Notes under the pieces: generated by a model
What the model was told of the DNA's origin: nothing
Database searches by the model: none
What the model saw: only the letters and a program-made list of their open reading frames with translations
Source: JBBQXK01 sp038251625
GTDB taxonomy: Bacteria > Pseudomonadota > Alphaproteobacteria > Rhodobacterales > Rhodobacteraceae
Length of the DNA: 42,673 bases
Reading direction: 5' to 3'
Assembly: GCA_038251625.1 (NCBI GenBank)
Contig: JBBSBE010000018.1
Location: 1 to 42,673 of the forward strand
Shown here: positions 32,893 to 42,673 of the stretch, piece after piece
Layout of the letters: each line of letters begins with the position of its first letter
Numbering within the stretch: position 1 is the first letter of the stretch
Made by a program: the position numbers and the translations under genes

Positions 32893-35800
32893 ATGGCAAC
32901 GCACTGTTCTGAACCCGAAGCGGCCCGCGCGTTAGTGCAACGGATCGATGATCTGGAAAAGAAACTGGCCGAGCATCAGGCCCGCGCTGCCGCGGCAGCA
33001 GAGATCCTGCACGCGATCAAACACGCGATCAAAAACTCGAAGCACGACACCCAGCCAGTTTTTGATTTGATCGCCAGGCAGGCGGCCAATCTGTGCGGTG
33101 CCGCCTTCTGCGCTATCTGGCGCAGCGATGGCAGGATGATCGACCACTGCGCAAGCCATGGTTTCAACGGCACGGTCCTGACCGAGTTGAGATCAAGAGG
33201 GTCGGTGCCGCTTGTCGATGGCACTGTCACCGCCGAAGTGGTCAGAACCCGGGGGATCGTGCGGCTGAAGGATCCCAGTCACGAACGTCCCAACGACCAC
33301 ACGTTGGCCCTAAGATTTGGAATCCGCCAGTACGACGGCGTTCCCATCACGGTGGGCGGCGAAGTCTGGGGGGTAATCACCCTGGCCTGGCCCGATGGCA
33401 AGACGGCCGAGGACGCACACACCCAACTTGTGCAGACCCTCGCCGATCAAGCCAGCATCGCCATCGGGAACGCGCGCCTTTTCGACGAGGTACGGGCCCG
33501 CACCGCCGAGGTGACCGAGGCGCTGGCGTACCAGACCGCTCCCTCCGAGGTGCTGCAGGTCATCTCGCGCTCGCCCAACGACATACAGCCGGTGCTGGAG
33601 GTCATCCTTCAGGTCAGTACGCGTCTGTGTTGTCCGACGGGCTGTTATGTCTCGCTCCGAAATGCGCGGACGGGGCTGTTCGATGTCGTGGCGATGACAA
33701 CGGGACGCGAAGACATCGCAACGATCCTGAAGGAAAACCCGGTGCCCCCCAGCCAGAACACCGCGACCGGGCGCGTCGCCGCCACGGTGGTGACCGTCTA
33801 CATTCCCGATGTCGAAAACGAGACGGGTTATGAATGGATCGGACCCGCGCGGCAGGGAAACTACCGGTCCGCGTTGGGCGTTCCGTTGCTGGAAGATGGG
33901 CAGACCGTCGGCACCATCACGATAGCCCATGCTGTGGTGAACGCATTCTCCAAAAGACAGATCGCGGTGACGGAAACCTTCGCCGCGCAGGCTGTTATCG
34001 CCTCAGCAATGCGCGGCTCCTCGAACAGGTGCAGCAGCGCACCGCAGAGGTGACCGAGGCTTTGAAGCAGCTAAAGGCATCCGCCGAAGTTCTGGAAGTG
34101 ATCAGCAATTCGGTTGCCGACACAAAACCGGTGTTCGAAAAGATCCTTGAAAGTTGCCAGCGGCTGATCCCCTGCTGTGACCTCGCGATCCTTCCGATCG
34201 ATGACACGGGCTGCGTCGAGACCGCTGCGGTGCTTGGCAAGAACGTGGAGCGCATTGCAGACTATCGGCCCACGCCGATGATGGACTCGGTGGCCGTCGA
34301 GGCGATCCAGTCGCGCCGCCTGATGCATTACCCGGATGCGCTGAACGGGGTGAACGCGCCGGAAAGCATCCGCCGCATGGCCCTGCGGGGCGAAAACTGC
34401 CCTTGCCTGATCGCGCCGATGGTCTGGCAGGGCAAATCGGTGGGGGCCTTTTTCCTCAGTCGCATTCTGGCGGATCAGGATTGGCCGACCTTTTCGCAAA
34501 AAGACATGGACCTGCTGCAAAGCTTCGCCGATCAGGCGGTGATTGCGATCCAGAACGCGCGGCTGTTCAGCGAAACGCAGACGGCCCTCGTGCGCCAGAC
34601 TGCGAGTGCCGAGATCCTCGAAGTCATCAGCGGCGCACATACCGACGCTTCTCAGGTCTTCGAGACGATCGCAAAGGCCGCCCTGCCCTTGCTGGAGTGC
34701 TTCTCGGTCGTGGTCGGGCTCTTCAAGGGCGACGGTTTTTTTCCCCGCAGCCGGGGCGACCGAGAACGGTCGCCTTGCGAACCTGAGCCAGACTCGCGTC
34801 GAAATCGACCCTGTGCTCAATTTCCCCTCTCGGGCGATCGTGTCACGATCCATGGTGCATATCCCGGACTGGTCAAAGGTCGACCTGCCCGCGCATGAAA
34901 AGGTGACGGGCGAAAAGTTCGGCCTGAAATCCGCCCTTTACCTGCCGCTTCTGAGGGGCGAGGAATGCCTCGGCGTCATCATCTTCAACCGCAACCGTGT
35001 GGCACGCGCGTTCACCGACGAGGAAATCGAGGTGGCCCTCACATTTTGCGATCAGGCCATCATCGCAATCGAAAATGTGCGCCTGTTCCAAGAGGCGAAG
35101 GACGCGCGCGCCGCCGCCGAAGCCGCCAATGAGGCGGAAAGCGCGTCCCTGGCGACGATGAGCCACGAGATCCGCACGCCGATGAACGCTGTCATGGGGA
35201 TGAGCGGGCTGTTGATGGACAACCCTGAATGACGAACAGCATGATTGCGCCCGCACCATCCGCGACAGCGACGATGCGCTTTTGGGCATCATCAGCGAAA
35301 TCCTCGATTTCTCAAAGATCGAGGCCGGCCAAATGGACATCGAGCGCCACCCCTTCGATTTGCGCGACTGCCTCGAATCCGCGCTTGATCTCGTCAGTAC
35401 CCGTGCGGCGGAAAAGCGTCTGGATATCGCGTATGTCTATGACGACTCTGTTCCCGCAGCGATCAGCGCCGATTTTACCCGTCTGCGCCAGATTCTGCTG
35501 AGCCTGCTCTCGAATGCGGTGGAATTCACTGAGGCGGGCGAGGTTGTGCTGCAGGATTCCGCCACACCGCTGCAATCCGGCCAGATCGAGCTTGCCTTTG
35601 CGGTGCACGACACCGGGACCGGGCTATCGGCAGATGGGATGACGTGGCTCTTTCAATCCTTCAGCCAGGCCGACAGTTCGACCACACGGAAATATGGCGG
35701 TACCGGCCTTGGCCTCGCAATTTCAAAGCGGATGTCCGAGTTGATGGACGGCACCATGACCGCCGAAAGTGCCGGGCTGGGGAAGGGATCGACGTTCCGC

Positions 35801-36928
35801 TTCACCATTCGCGCCGAAATGGCCGATCTGCCGTTGACGCGATCGCGCGATCTGCTGGGCGGTCAGGCCGAGCTTGCGGGCAAACGGCTTTTGATCGTCG
35901 ATGACAACGCGACAGATCGCCGGATTCCGGCGTTGCAGACGGGCAAATGGGGCATGCTGGACCATAACGCTGCCTCGCCAAAAGAAGCACTGGACTGGCT
36001 GCAAGAGAAAGCCATGTTCGACCTTGCCATCGTGGACATGCACATGCCGGACTTGGATGGGGCCAGTCTGGCGCGGGAAATCCGCGCCCTCCGACCGGCG
36101 CTGCCGCTTATTTTGTTCAGTTCGCTCGGCCTGCGCGATCTTCCGGTGATTGAGACATCCTCGGTCGAGGGCATTAACAACATCGTGCGCTGCATCGGCC
36201 TCGGTGGCGAGGATTACCTGCTCAAACCCGTCAATCCGGTCCTACTGAAGGCGCGCCTCACGTCCGGCTTGGAAAAGAAGTGGCTTCGGGACGAGCAGAA
36301 GGTTCTGCTCAGACGGTTTGCCACCAGTGAGGTCGTGCAGGATTTGCAGGAATCTGGCTTTGCCCTTGGCGGGCGCAGGGTTCATGCCTCGATCCTGTTT
36401 TGCGACATTCGGGGTTTTACCGCCATTTCGGAACGCCAGCCGCCGGAAGAGACGATCGACCTGCTCAAGCAATACTACACTCTGATGTTCGAGGCGATCG
36501 ACAGTCACGGTGGCATTGTCACGCTGATGATCGGTGACGGTCTGATGGTGCTGTTCGGGGCGCCCCGACCTCTGGACAACCCGGCGGCACTTGCGGTTGC
36601 CGCCGCACAGGACATGCTGGCAATGATGGATCAGTTCAACATGGAACGCAAAATAGCCCGCAAACCTGAAATCAAGTTGGGAATTGGAATTGCCACGGGC
36701 GAGGTTGTGGCCGGCTACGCTGGTACCCAGCAGCGCGCCACTTGCACCTGTATCGGCGACAAGGTGAATCTTGCCTCCCGGCTTGAGGCGCACACGAAAA
36801 CCGTGTCTTCGTGCATATTGATGGATGAAGACACGAAATGCGCTTTGACGCTGTCACGGAACGTCGAATGTATTGGTAAGGTTCTGTTCAACGGGTTTTC
36901 AAATCCCGTCACCGTGTTTTCTATCTGA
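32893..36928 (+). pseudogene. Multi-GAF hybrid histidine kinase / receiver / class III cyclase, broken by three frameshifts
   Basis: Start 32893 (MATHCSEPEAARALVQRIDD) follows GGGGAAGG. The order is: coiled coil, GAF1 (about 33040-33470), linker ARTAEVTEALAYQTAPSEVL, GAF2, repeat linker RTAEVTEALKQLKASAEVLE, GAF3, GAF4 (to about 35080), HisKA with MSHEIRTPMN (His codon at 35164), HATPase (GGTGLGLAISKRMSELM), receiver (VDMHMPDLDG), class III nucleotide cyclase (FCDIRGFTAISERQ, GDGLMVLFG, IGDKVNLASRLE). Frame breaks are a one-base loss near 34002, a one-base gain in the T7C4 run at 34736-34746, and a net +1 (or -2) shift near 35221-35226. No single frame spans it. The last intact frame (from 35282) could still yield an ATPase-receiver-cyclase fragment. 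Confidence 0.88.
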
Positions 36929-37239
36929 TATTCCGCATGTTTTCAGATAAACTCGATCCTCAATGCCTAGCCGCAACAGCGCCTTGGTCTTGGTGTCAGG
37001 ATTGGCTGCTTTGAATGCCCCGCGCTTTTCCTCTGCTTTCGGCCGCCCGCCGAGATACGGGGCTGATTGAAAGTAACGTCCCGCCCTTCCAGCGCTGCAA
37101 AAGCCGCCTGGATTGATCTGGACCGGCGCAACGGCCAGATGCTTCTTCCCATGCGCCGGCGCTCTTGACCGGGTTTGTGAGGCGTCCCGCTGTCAGCTCT
37201 TTCTCGTCCGGGTACGTTCAGATCGACCTGCACCTTTTA
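36929..37239. other. Gap between the kinase pseudogene and the glucan synthase
   Basis: No supported gene. An 88-codon leftward frame (36967-37233) is Arg-rich without motifs or a ribosome site. No mobile-element ends or clear terminator for either neighbour were recognised in this 311-base stretch. Confidence 0.45.
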
Positions 37240-40200
37240 TCAGCCCAGCCTTGCCACGAGTTCCTGCGACTGTCCTGACAGGGGCACTGTCAGCCGCCCT
37301 TGCTCGATCTGCAGGACCGCGCCGTCAAGCGTCGCGGATACGACGCAATGCCCGGTGCGATCGTCGTTGAGGATCGTGATGTCGAGAGATGTCTCGCCGA
37401 TCCTGACAGTTGCCTTCAACTCTGGCCAATCTCTGGGAAAACAAGGGTTCAGGACGATGGTGGCCCCTACACGGGTCAGACCAAGCAGGCCTTCGATCCC
37501 CGCCCGGTGCATCCAGGCGGCAGACCCCGTGTACCATGTCCAGCCGCCGCGTCCGTCGTGGGGGGCGGTGGAATACACATCGGCGGCCACGACATAGGGC
37601 TCGACCTTGTAGCGGGTAGCGTCAGACGGCGTCAGGGCGTGATTGATGGGGTTAAGCATCGAGAACAGGGCGCCTGCCGCGTCGCCCTTGCCCATCCGGC
37701 TGAGGGCCAGCACCACCCACATCGCGGCATGGCTGTATTGTCCGCCGTTTTCGCGCAGGCCCGGTGGATAGCCCTTGATATAGCCGGGGTCGAGCGGCGT
37801 TGCGTCGAAGGGCGGCGTGAAAAGCAGCGCAAGCCCGGGATCGGGCCGGATCAGATAATCCGCCATCGACGCCATTGCGATGCTGGCCCGCGCCGGATCC
37901 GCGGCACCCGACAAGACTGCCCAGCTTTGTGCGATGCTGTCGATCCGGCACTCCATGGACGAGGCTGAGCCAAGAAGGGCGCCGTCGTCGTAGGTGCCAC
38001 GCCGGTACCATGCCCCGTCCCATCCATCCCGTTCGATGGCCACCCGGACAGCCTCTGCATGTGCGCGCCACCGCGCGGCGCGGGCGGGATCACGGGTTTC
38101 TGCCAGTGGTGCCACGGTTCCGATTGTCGCGATCAGCAGCCAGCCAAGCCACACAGAGGTGCCTTGCCCTGCTTCGCCCACGCGGTTCATGCCGTCGTTC
38201 CAGTCTCCCGTGCCGATCAGGGGCATGCCGTTCGCGCCCGTCAGCGCGATCGCCTGATCCAGGCCGCGCGCACAATGTTCAAAGAGGCTGGCAGTCTCTG
38301 CCGAGGTGTCCGGCAAGAAGAAATCATCATGCGCACCGGGCCTGAGGGCAGGTCCTTCCAGAAATGGCACTTGTTCGTCCAGCACCGCCACATCGCCCGT
38401 TACCGAGACATATTGTGCTGCCGCGTAACCCAGCCATACCCGGTCATCCGAGATCCGCGTACGCACGCCTTGGCCGGAATGGGGAAGCCACCAGTGCTGT
38501 ACGTCACCTTCGGGAAACTGCCGTGCGGCGGCACGCAAGAGATGGGCGCGCGTAAGCTCGGGTCGCAACGCTGCAAGCGCCATACCGTCCTGCAATTGGT
38601 CACGGAATCCATAAGCGCCGCTGGCCTGGTAGAAACCTGCGCGCGCCCAGATCCGGCAGGCAAGCGTCTGATACAAAAGCCAGCCGTTCAGCATGATGTC
38701 CATCGCGCGGTCCGGCGATGTTACCTGAACAGCGCCCAGAAGATCGGCCCAATGGCGTTTGACGGTTGCCAGCGTTTCTGCGGGGTCCGTGGCGCGGTGG
38801 CGCTGGATCAGCTCTCTCGCGGTTTCTGCACTGGCGGTCTGGCCGACAAGGAATATAACCTCCACGCTGGCGCCGGGGGCGATAACAAGACGCCGCTGCA
38901 ATGCGGCGCAAGGATCAAGCGCGGCGCCGGTCTGGCCGGACAAAGGTTCTGGCCCGATGCCCCGCGGTGCAGCGGCCGTGCCGCCGTAGCCCAGCACCTC
39001 CGCCCGGTTGGCGCTCAGGCTTGTGGTTTCGGTACCCAGATCGGCAAACGCGACACGCCCGGGAAAAGCGGTGGAATAGGGATTTCGGGCAAGGATTGCG
39101 CCGGTTTCCGGCTCTTTGGATGTGATGATATGGCGGGCGGTCGCGCCGCGTGACGTGCCGAGCACCCATTCGACGTAGGCAGTGACTGAAAGAGTGCGTT
39201 CCCGTCCCGTGGTGTTGTGTAGCGTCAGGCGGATGATCTTGACGGGATCATCCGTCGGCACGAACTGCACCATCCGCGCGTCAATGCCGTGTGCGGCATG
39301 TTCAAACGCGCTGTAGCCAAAGCCGTGACGACAGACATAAAGGCCGTCGTCACGCATGGGCTGCGGGGTCGGCGTCCAGGTCTGCCCGGTGTCGAGATCG
39401 TGCAGCCATATCGCCTCGCCCGCGGGGTCGGTGACAGGATCGTTCGACCAGGGGGTGAGTTGATTTTCCCGCGCATTCTCGGACCAAATGCAGCCACTGC
39501 CCATCGCCGAAACCTGAAAGCCAAAGCCTTGGTTGGCGATCACGTTGATCCATGGCGCCGGGGTGGTGTGTCGATCGCGCAGCACGATCACGTATTCGCG
39601 GCCATGATCGGCAAAGCCGCCGGTTCCATTGAAGAATTCCAGTCCGGCCGTGTCGAAATCGCCCGCTGCAACGCGAACCGCAGCCCGCGACGGTAAGATG
39701 GTCGGACGGTCAGGGGCGGCCAGGACAGGAATGGCGTCAATCTGCTGGCCGATGCTGCCGCGACCGGCGATCAGGACAACGCTTGCAACGGCCAGAAGCA
39801 GGGCCCGCGACTCGGGCAGCATCAGATCGCTGCGCAGGACGTGGACATGGCCCTCGGACCGTCCTGCATCCGGTTCCATGCGGGGACGCGTCGATGCCGA
39901 CCGCACGGCGGTTTCGATCATCGTCTGCAGATCCTGCACGTAGGAAGCCGACCGGTCATTCAGGATAACGATATCCACTGCAAGCTGGTGCATCCGCAGA
40001 TATTCGTGCGCGGCCAGAAGTTCCAAAAGCCGGGGTGCATCCTCGGAATCCTCGATGCGGAACAGCAGGATCGGCAGATCGCCCGAAATCCCATGGGGCC
40101 AAAGGCCCGATTGTGCGCCTGCCCCGGCGACAATCTGGGCTCTCGGGGCGCGAAGCCGCGCGTCCGCCCGGGTCAGCATCCCCCCAAGCCGTTGAAAATC

Positions 40201-42673
40201 GGCTGCCGCCGCCGGTGTCACACCCAGATGGCGCAATTGCACCTGCGCCTGTGTCCACGACAGGATGATGGCGCGCCCAAAGGCCGACGGATCGCGATGA
40301 CGGTCAACGAGATCAAGAAGGGCCGTCGGATTGTCGGCAACCATCGTCCAGAATGTGACCCGTGCGATGCCGCCTGCCGGCACCGTGATAGATCTGCGGA
40401 TCGAAAAGATCGGGTCCAGAACCGTGCCGGTTGTCTGCGACAGCGCGTCACGCGCCATCGCAGCATGGCTGATGCTTCCCCCTTGGCCGATGAAACGCGC
40501 GCGATCCGTCTCGATCTGCAGGGGCGCGGCCTCGCGCCCTTCGACGACCGCAATATGCGCGGCCCAGATCTCGGGGTCGGACGGCGAGCGGCGGCGACGG
40601 GTGGCGATGATCACGCCCAGTTCGGGCAGGAAATCGGTGACGACAAAGAGCTTGGAAAAAGCAGGGTGCGCCACGTCTGACGTCAGCGGCGCCAGCACCA
40701 GTTCGGCATAGGAAGTCAGGTCGATTTCGCGCGCGATGCGACCGGTGTTGGTCAGCGTGACCCGTCGTGCCTCGGCATCGGCCCCGGCCGAAACCGTGAC
40801 CTCGGTCAGCGTCGTTAACTGATTGTCTTGATGCGTGAACGTGGCGTTGTTTTCGCAGAATGCAGCCACGTGATTGGCTCCACCGGCCCCGGTCGGTTGT
40901 AAAGCGGCCGACCAGACCGCCCCGGATCTACGGTCGCGCGCAAAGATGTAGGATCCGTGTTGCGCCGTCGTCGGATCATCGCGCCACCGTGTGACGGCAA
41001 GGCCGCGCCAGCGGCTGAAACCGGCCCCCGTCGGCGTCAGCAGAAGGCCATAGGTTCCGTTTGACAGCAGATGCGCGGTCGGTGCCGCTTCGCCGGGGGC
41101 CGAAAAGCGCCGCACGACCAGCTCGTTATCGGGTGCGTGTGCGGCGACCAGCACCTCTTTTGCCCGTGGCGGGGCTTCTGTCGCATCGCGTGGGACGCGT
41201 TCTTGCAGCAAAAGATCCACTGCACGGATCATCGGCTCTGCGTGAAACCGCTCGCGCAAGCGACCGTTCTGAATGCAATTGGCGATTGCCGTGATGGTCA
41301 TGCCCTGATGGTGCGCCATGTAGCTTTGAACGACGGCCAGATTGGCCCCGGCTGGTACACGTGCAGGGGTGAAGTCGACGGCTTCGTAAAAGCCGTAGCG
41401 CCCGTCGGCCCCGATGGATGCAAGCCGCGCATAGTTTCGTCGTGCATCACCGGGTGAAACCATCGTCGCAAGCCCCGTGGCATAGGGCGCCACCACGCGG
41501 CTTTCACTTAGGCCGCGTTTCAGGCCAAGGCCCGGCACCCCGAAATTGGAATACTGATACGTCATCTCCAGATCGCGGGCGTTGTAGGATGATTCCGAGA
41601 TGCCCCACGGAATGCCCATTGCGGCACCGTAATCCTCCTGACGCTTGACGATGCGGCGGTTGGTTTCTTCCAAAACCGATCCGACCGGCGCCCGCATCAC
41701 CAGTGATGGCATCAGATATTCGAACATGCTGCCAGACCATGAAATCAGGGCGGAACCGGCGCCCAGTGGCGTGGCCTGCCGTCCGAGGCGAAACCAGTGG
41801 CGGGTTGGAACATCGCCCTTTGCAATCGCAAAGAAGCTGGCCAATCGCGCCTCGGAGGCAAGAAGGTCATAGCAATTGGCATCAAGGCGGTTGGTCGAAA
41901 CCGAAAACCCGATTGACAGCAGTTTCTTGTCCCGGTCCAGCAGGAACGCGAAATCCATCCCGGTTGCGAAGTGACGGGCTCTGTGTTCGACCGCAAAAAG
42001 GCGTTCGGAAAGGGAAAGATCAAGATCGGCGGCCTGGACTGCAAGGGTGTTGCGAATGGACGCGATCCAGAACCTGAGGTCGGATGCCATATCGCTTGCC
42101 AAGGCTGCCTGCGCAACGGCAGCATCAGCCAGCGGCAACAGCGTGGCGGGCGTTGCCGCTTCGGATGCCGCCTTGCCGAGTGTTGCAAGCGTGTCTGTCA
42201 GGGCCTGGTCGGCACCGGGATCGATCGCGCGTTCGGCCAGTAGCAGCGTATCGCGCAGACCGGCGCACCAGTCCCCGGCAGCCTGGTGCCCTGCCGCGCG
42301 CCATTCGGCGCAGGCCTGCGCTACGGCGATCAGGTGCCCGGCAAGATTGCCGCTGTCAACGGAAGACACATAGGCGGGGTCGAGCACGCGCAGATCATCC
42401 GTGGCGTGCCAATTGTAAAGATGGCCGCGAAAGCGCGGCATCCGCTCCATCGTGGTCAAGGTGTCTTCCAACCGTGTCAGGGCTTCCACCCTGCCAATCC
42501 ATCCCAAATCGTGCGCGGCGGTCACAGACAGGAGGTAAAGGCCGATGTTCGTGGGCGATGTCCGCCGCGCCAGCGCGGGCAGCGGGATCTCCTGAAAATT
42601 GTCCGGGGGCAGATGGTTGTCGGCCTCAGTCACGAAGGTTTCAAAATAGCGCCAGGTCCGGCGGGCGATCAGC
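37240..42673 (-). CDS. ndvB: Cyclic beta-1,2-glucan synthase (NdvB/ChvB type), N-terminus cut by window edge
   Basis: The visible 1810 residues are the C-terminal part of a protein usually about 2800 long. The frame stays open through base 42673 (TWRYFETFVTEADNHLPPDN), so the glycosyltransferase and membrane part lie outside. Visible parts are the region starting RTSPTNIGLYLLSVTAAHDL, a glycoamylase-like domain (WGISESSYNARDLEMTYQYS, GLKRGLSESRVVAPYATG), two beta-sandwich repeats, and a C-terminal GH94-type phosphorylase domain (GTGDWNDGMNRVGEAGQGT) that sets ring size. The product is a periplasmic osmoregulated glucan involved in envelope adaptation and host interaction. It stops at 37240. 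Confidence 0.95.
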   Translation of the reverse strand, partial: LIARRTWRYFETFVTEADNHLPPDNFQEIPLPALARRTSPTNIGLYLLSVTAAHDLGWIGRVEALTRLEDTLTTMERMPRFRGHLYNWHATDDLRVLDPAYVSSVDSGNLAGHLIAVAQACAEWRAAGHQAAGDWCAGLRDTLLLAERAIDPGADQALTDTLATLGKAASEAATPATLLPLADAAVAQAALASDMASDLRFWIASIRNTLAVQAADLDLSLSERLFAVEHRARHFATGMDFAFLLDRDKKLLSIGFSVSTNRLDANCYDLLASEARLASFFAIAKGDVPTRHWFRLGRQATPLGAGSALISWSGSMFEYLMPSLVMRAPVGSVLEETNRRIVKRQEDYGAAMGIPWGISESSYNARDLEMTYQYSNFGVPGLGLKRGLSESRVVAPYATGLATMVSPGDARRNYARLASIGADGRYGFYEAVDFTPARVPAGANLAVVQSYMAHHQGMTITAIANCIQNGRLRERFHAEPMIRAVDLLLQERVPRDATEAPPRAKEVLVAAHAPDNELVVRRFSAPGEAAPTAHLLSNGTYGLLLTPTGAGFSRWRGLAVTRWRDDPTTAQHGSYIFARDRRSGAVWSAALQPTGAGGANHVAAFCENNATFTHQDNQLTTLTEVTVSAGADAEARRVTLTNTGRIAREIDLTSYAELVLAPLTSDVAHPAFSKLFVVTDFLPELGVIIATRRRRSPSDPEIWAAHIAVVEGREAAPLQIETDRARFIGQGGSISHAAMARDALSQTTGTVLDPIFSIRRSITVPAGGIARVTFWTMVADNPTALLDLVDRHRDPSAFGRAIILSWTQAQVQLRHLGVTPAAAADFQRLGGMLTRADARLRAPRAQIVAGAGAQSGLWPHGISGDLPILLFRIEDSEDAPRLLELLAAHEYLRMHQLAVDIVILNDRSASYVQDLQTMIETAVRSASTRPRMEPDAGRSEGHVHVLRSDLMLPESRALLLAVASVVLIAGRGSIGQQIDAIPVLAAPDRPTILPSRAAVRVAAGDFDTAGLEFFNGTGGFADHGREYVIVLRDRHTTPAPWINVIANQGFGFQVSAMGSGCIWSENARENQLTPWSNDPVTDPAGEAIWLHDLDTGQTWTPTPQPMRDDGLYVCRHGFGYSAFEHAAHGIDARMVQFVPTDDPVKIIRLTLHNTTGRERTLSVTAYVEWVLGTSRGATARHIITSKEPETGAILARNPYSTAFPGRVAFADLGTETTSLSANRAEVLGYGGTAAAPRGIGPEPLSGQTGAALDPCAALQRRLVIAPGASVEVIFLVGQTASAETARELIQRHRATDPAETLATVKRHWADLLGAVQVTSPDRAMDIMLNGWLLYQTLACRIWARAGFYQASGAYGFRDQLQDGMALAALRPELTRAHLLRAAARQFPEGDVQHWWLPHSGQGVRTRISDDRVWLGYAAAQYVSVTGDVAVLDEQVPFLEGPALRPGAHDDFFLPDTSAETASLFEHCARGLDQAIALTGANGMPLIGTGDWNDGMNRVGEAGQGTSVWLGWLLIATIGTVAPLAETRDPARAARWRAHAEAVRVAIERDGWDGAWYRRGTYDDGALLGSASSMECRIDSIAQSWAVLSGAADPARASIAMASMADYLIRPDPGLALLFTPPFDATPLDPGYIKGYPPGLRENGGQYSHAAMWVVLALSRMGKGDAAGALFSMLNPINHALTPSDATRYKVEPYVVAADVYSTAPHDGRGGWTWYTGSAAWMHRAGIEGLLGLTRVGATIVLNPCFPRDWPELKATVRIGETSLDITILNDDRTGHCVVSATLDGAVLQIEQGRLTVPLSGQSQELVARLG

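Noticed and set aside
32409..32894. 161-codon leftward frame before the kinase pseudogene
   Set aside because: Considered as a remnant toxin or transposase gene, but no family feature was recognised and it runs across the kinase gene's start region.
36967..37233. 88-codon leftward frame between the pseudogene and ndvB
   Set aside because: Arg-rich, without a ribosome site or motif. No inverted repeats were found to support an insertion-sequence remnant.
1..42673. CRISPR array or complete insertion sequence
   Set aside because: No regularly spaced direct repeats and no transposase frame were recognised anywhere in the window.

Overview
The window looks like chromosomal DNA of a GC-rich alphaproteobacterium of the order Rhodobacterales. 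The evidence is gene order: a RegB/SenC/RegA/HvrA redox-control locus with ahcY just beyond it, alphaproteobacterial AddA/AddB, and hemD followed by a mitofilin (Mic60-like) gene and hemY. No genus is assigned.

Region 1 (1-9522, minus strand) is a compact housekeeping string read from right to left: regB, a PAS-only membrane protein, tsaE, an AmgK-like sugar kinase, a MurU-like nucleotidyltransferase, addB and addA (cut by the window edge). From tsaE to addA every junction overlaps by 4 to 19 bases, which suggests one translationally coupled operon.

Region 2 (9523-15250) holds senC, regA and hvrA on the plus strand, divergent from regB. It then has a LysR regulator with a divergent 43-codon mini-gene, an HD hydrolase, a small exported protein, and ahcY with a structured leader. 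Region 3 (15336-17103) carries a DUF2853 protein, an Fsr-like MFS exporter and a structured intergenic stretch. Region 4 (17106-23449) is two divergent housekeeping units: tsaD-gpsA-yciI-EVE leftward and hemD-mitofilin-hemY rightward.

Region 5 (23539-37239) starts at a tRNA-Thr(CGT) gene and looks accessory. Genes are spaced widely, are mostly of unknown function, and run in mixed directions. It contains a two-gene unit made of a 1252-residue protein with a papain-like Cys motif and a 154-residue partner. It also contains a DUF427 protein, a membrane sensor with a periplasmic CxxCH haem-c site but no recognisable output domain, an FAD amine oxidase, and a large multi-GAF hybrid kinase/cyclase gene broken by three frameshifts. 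No integrase or transposase was recognised.

Region 6 (37240-42673, minus) is the C-terminal two thirds of a cyclic beta-1,2-glucan synthase (NdvB/ChvB type) that runs off the right edge.

The best candidates for something undescribed are the Cys-protease-like protein with its partner gene, and the output-less haem-c sensor. The ahcY leader and the 43-codon gene are smaller leads.
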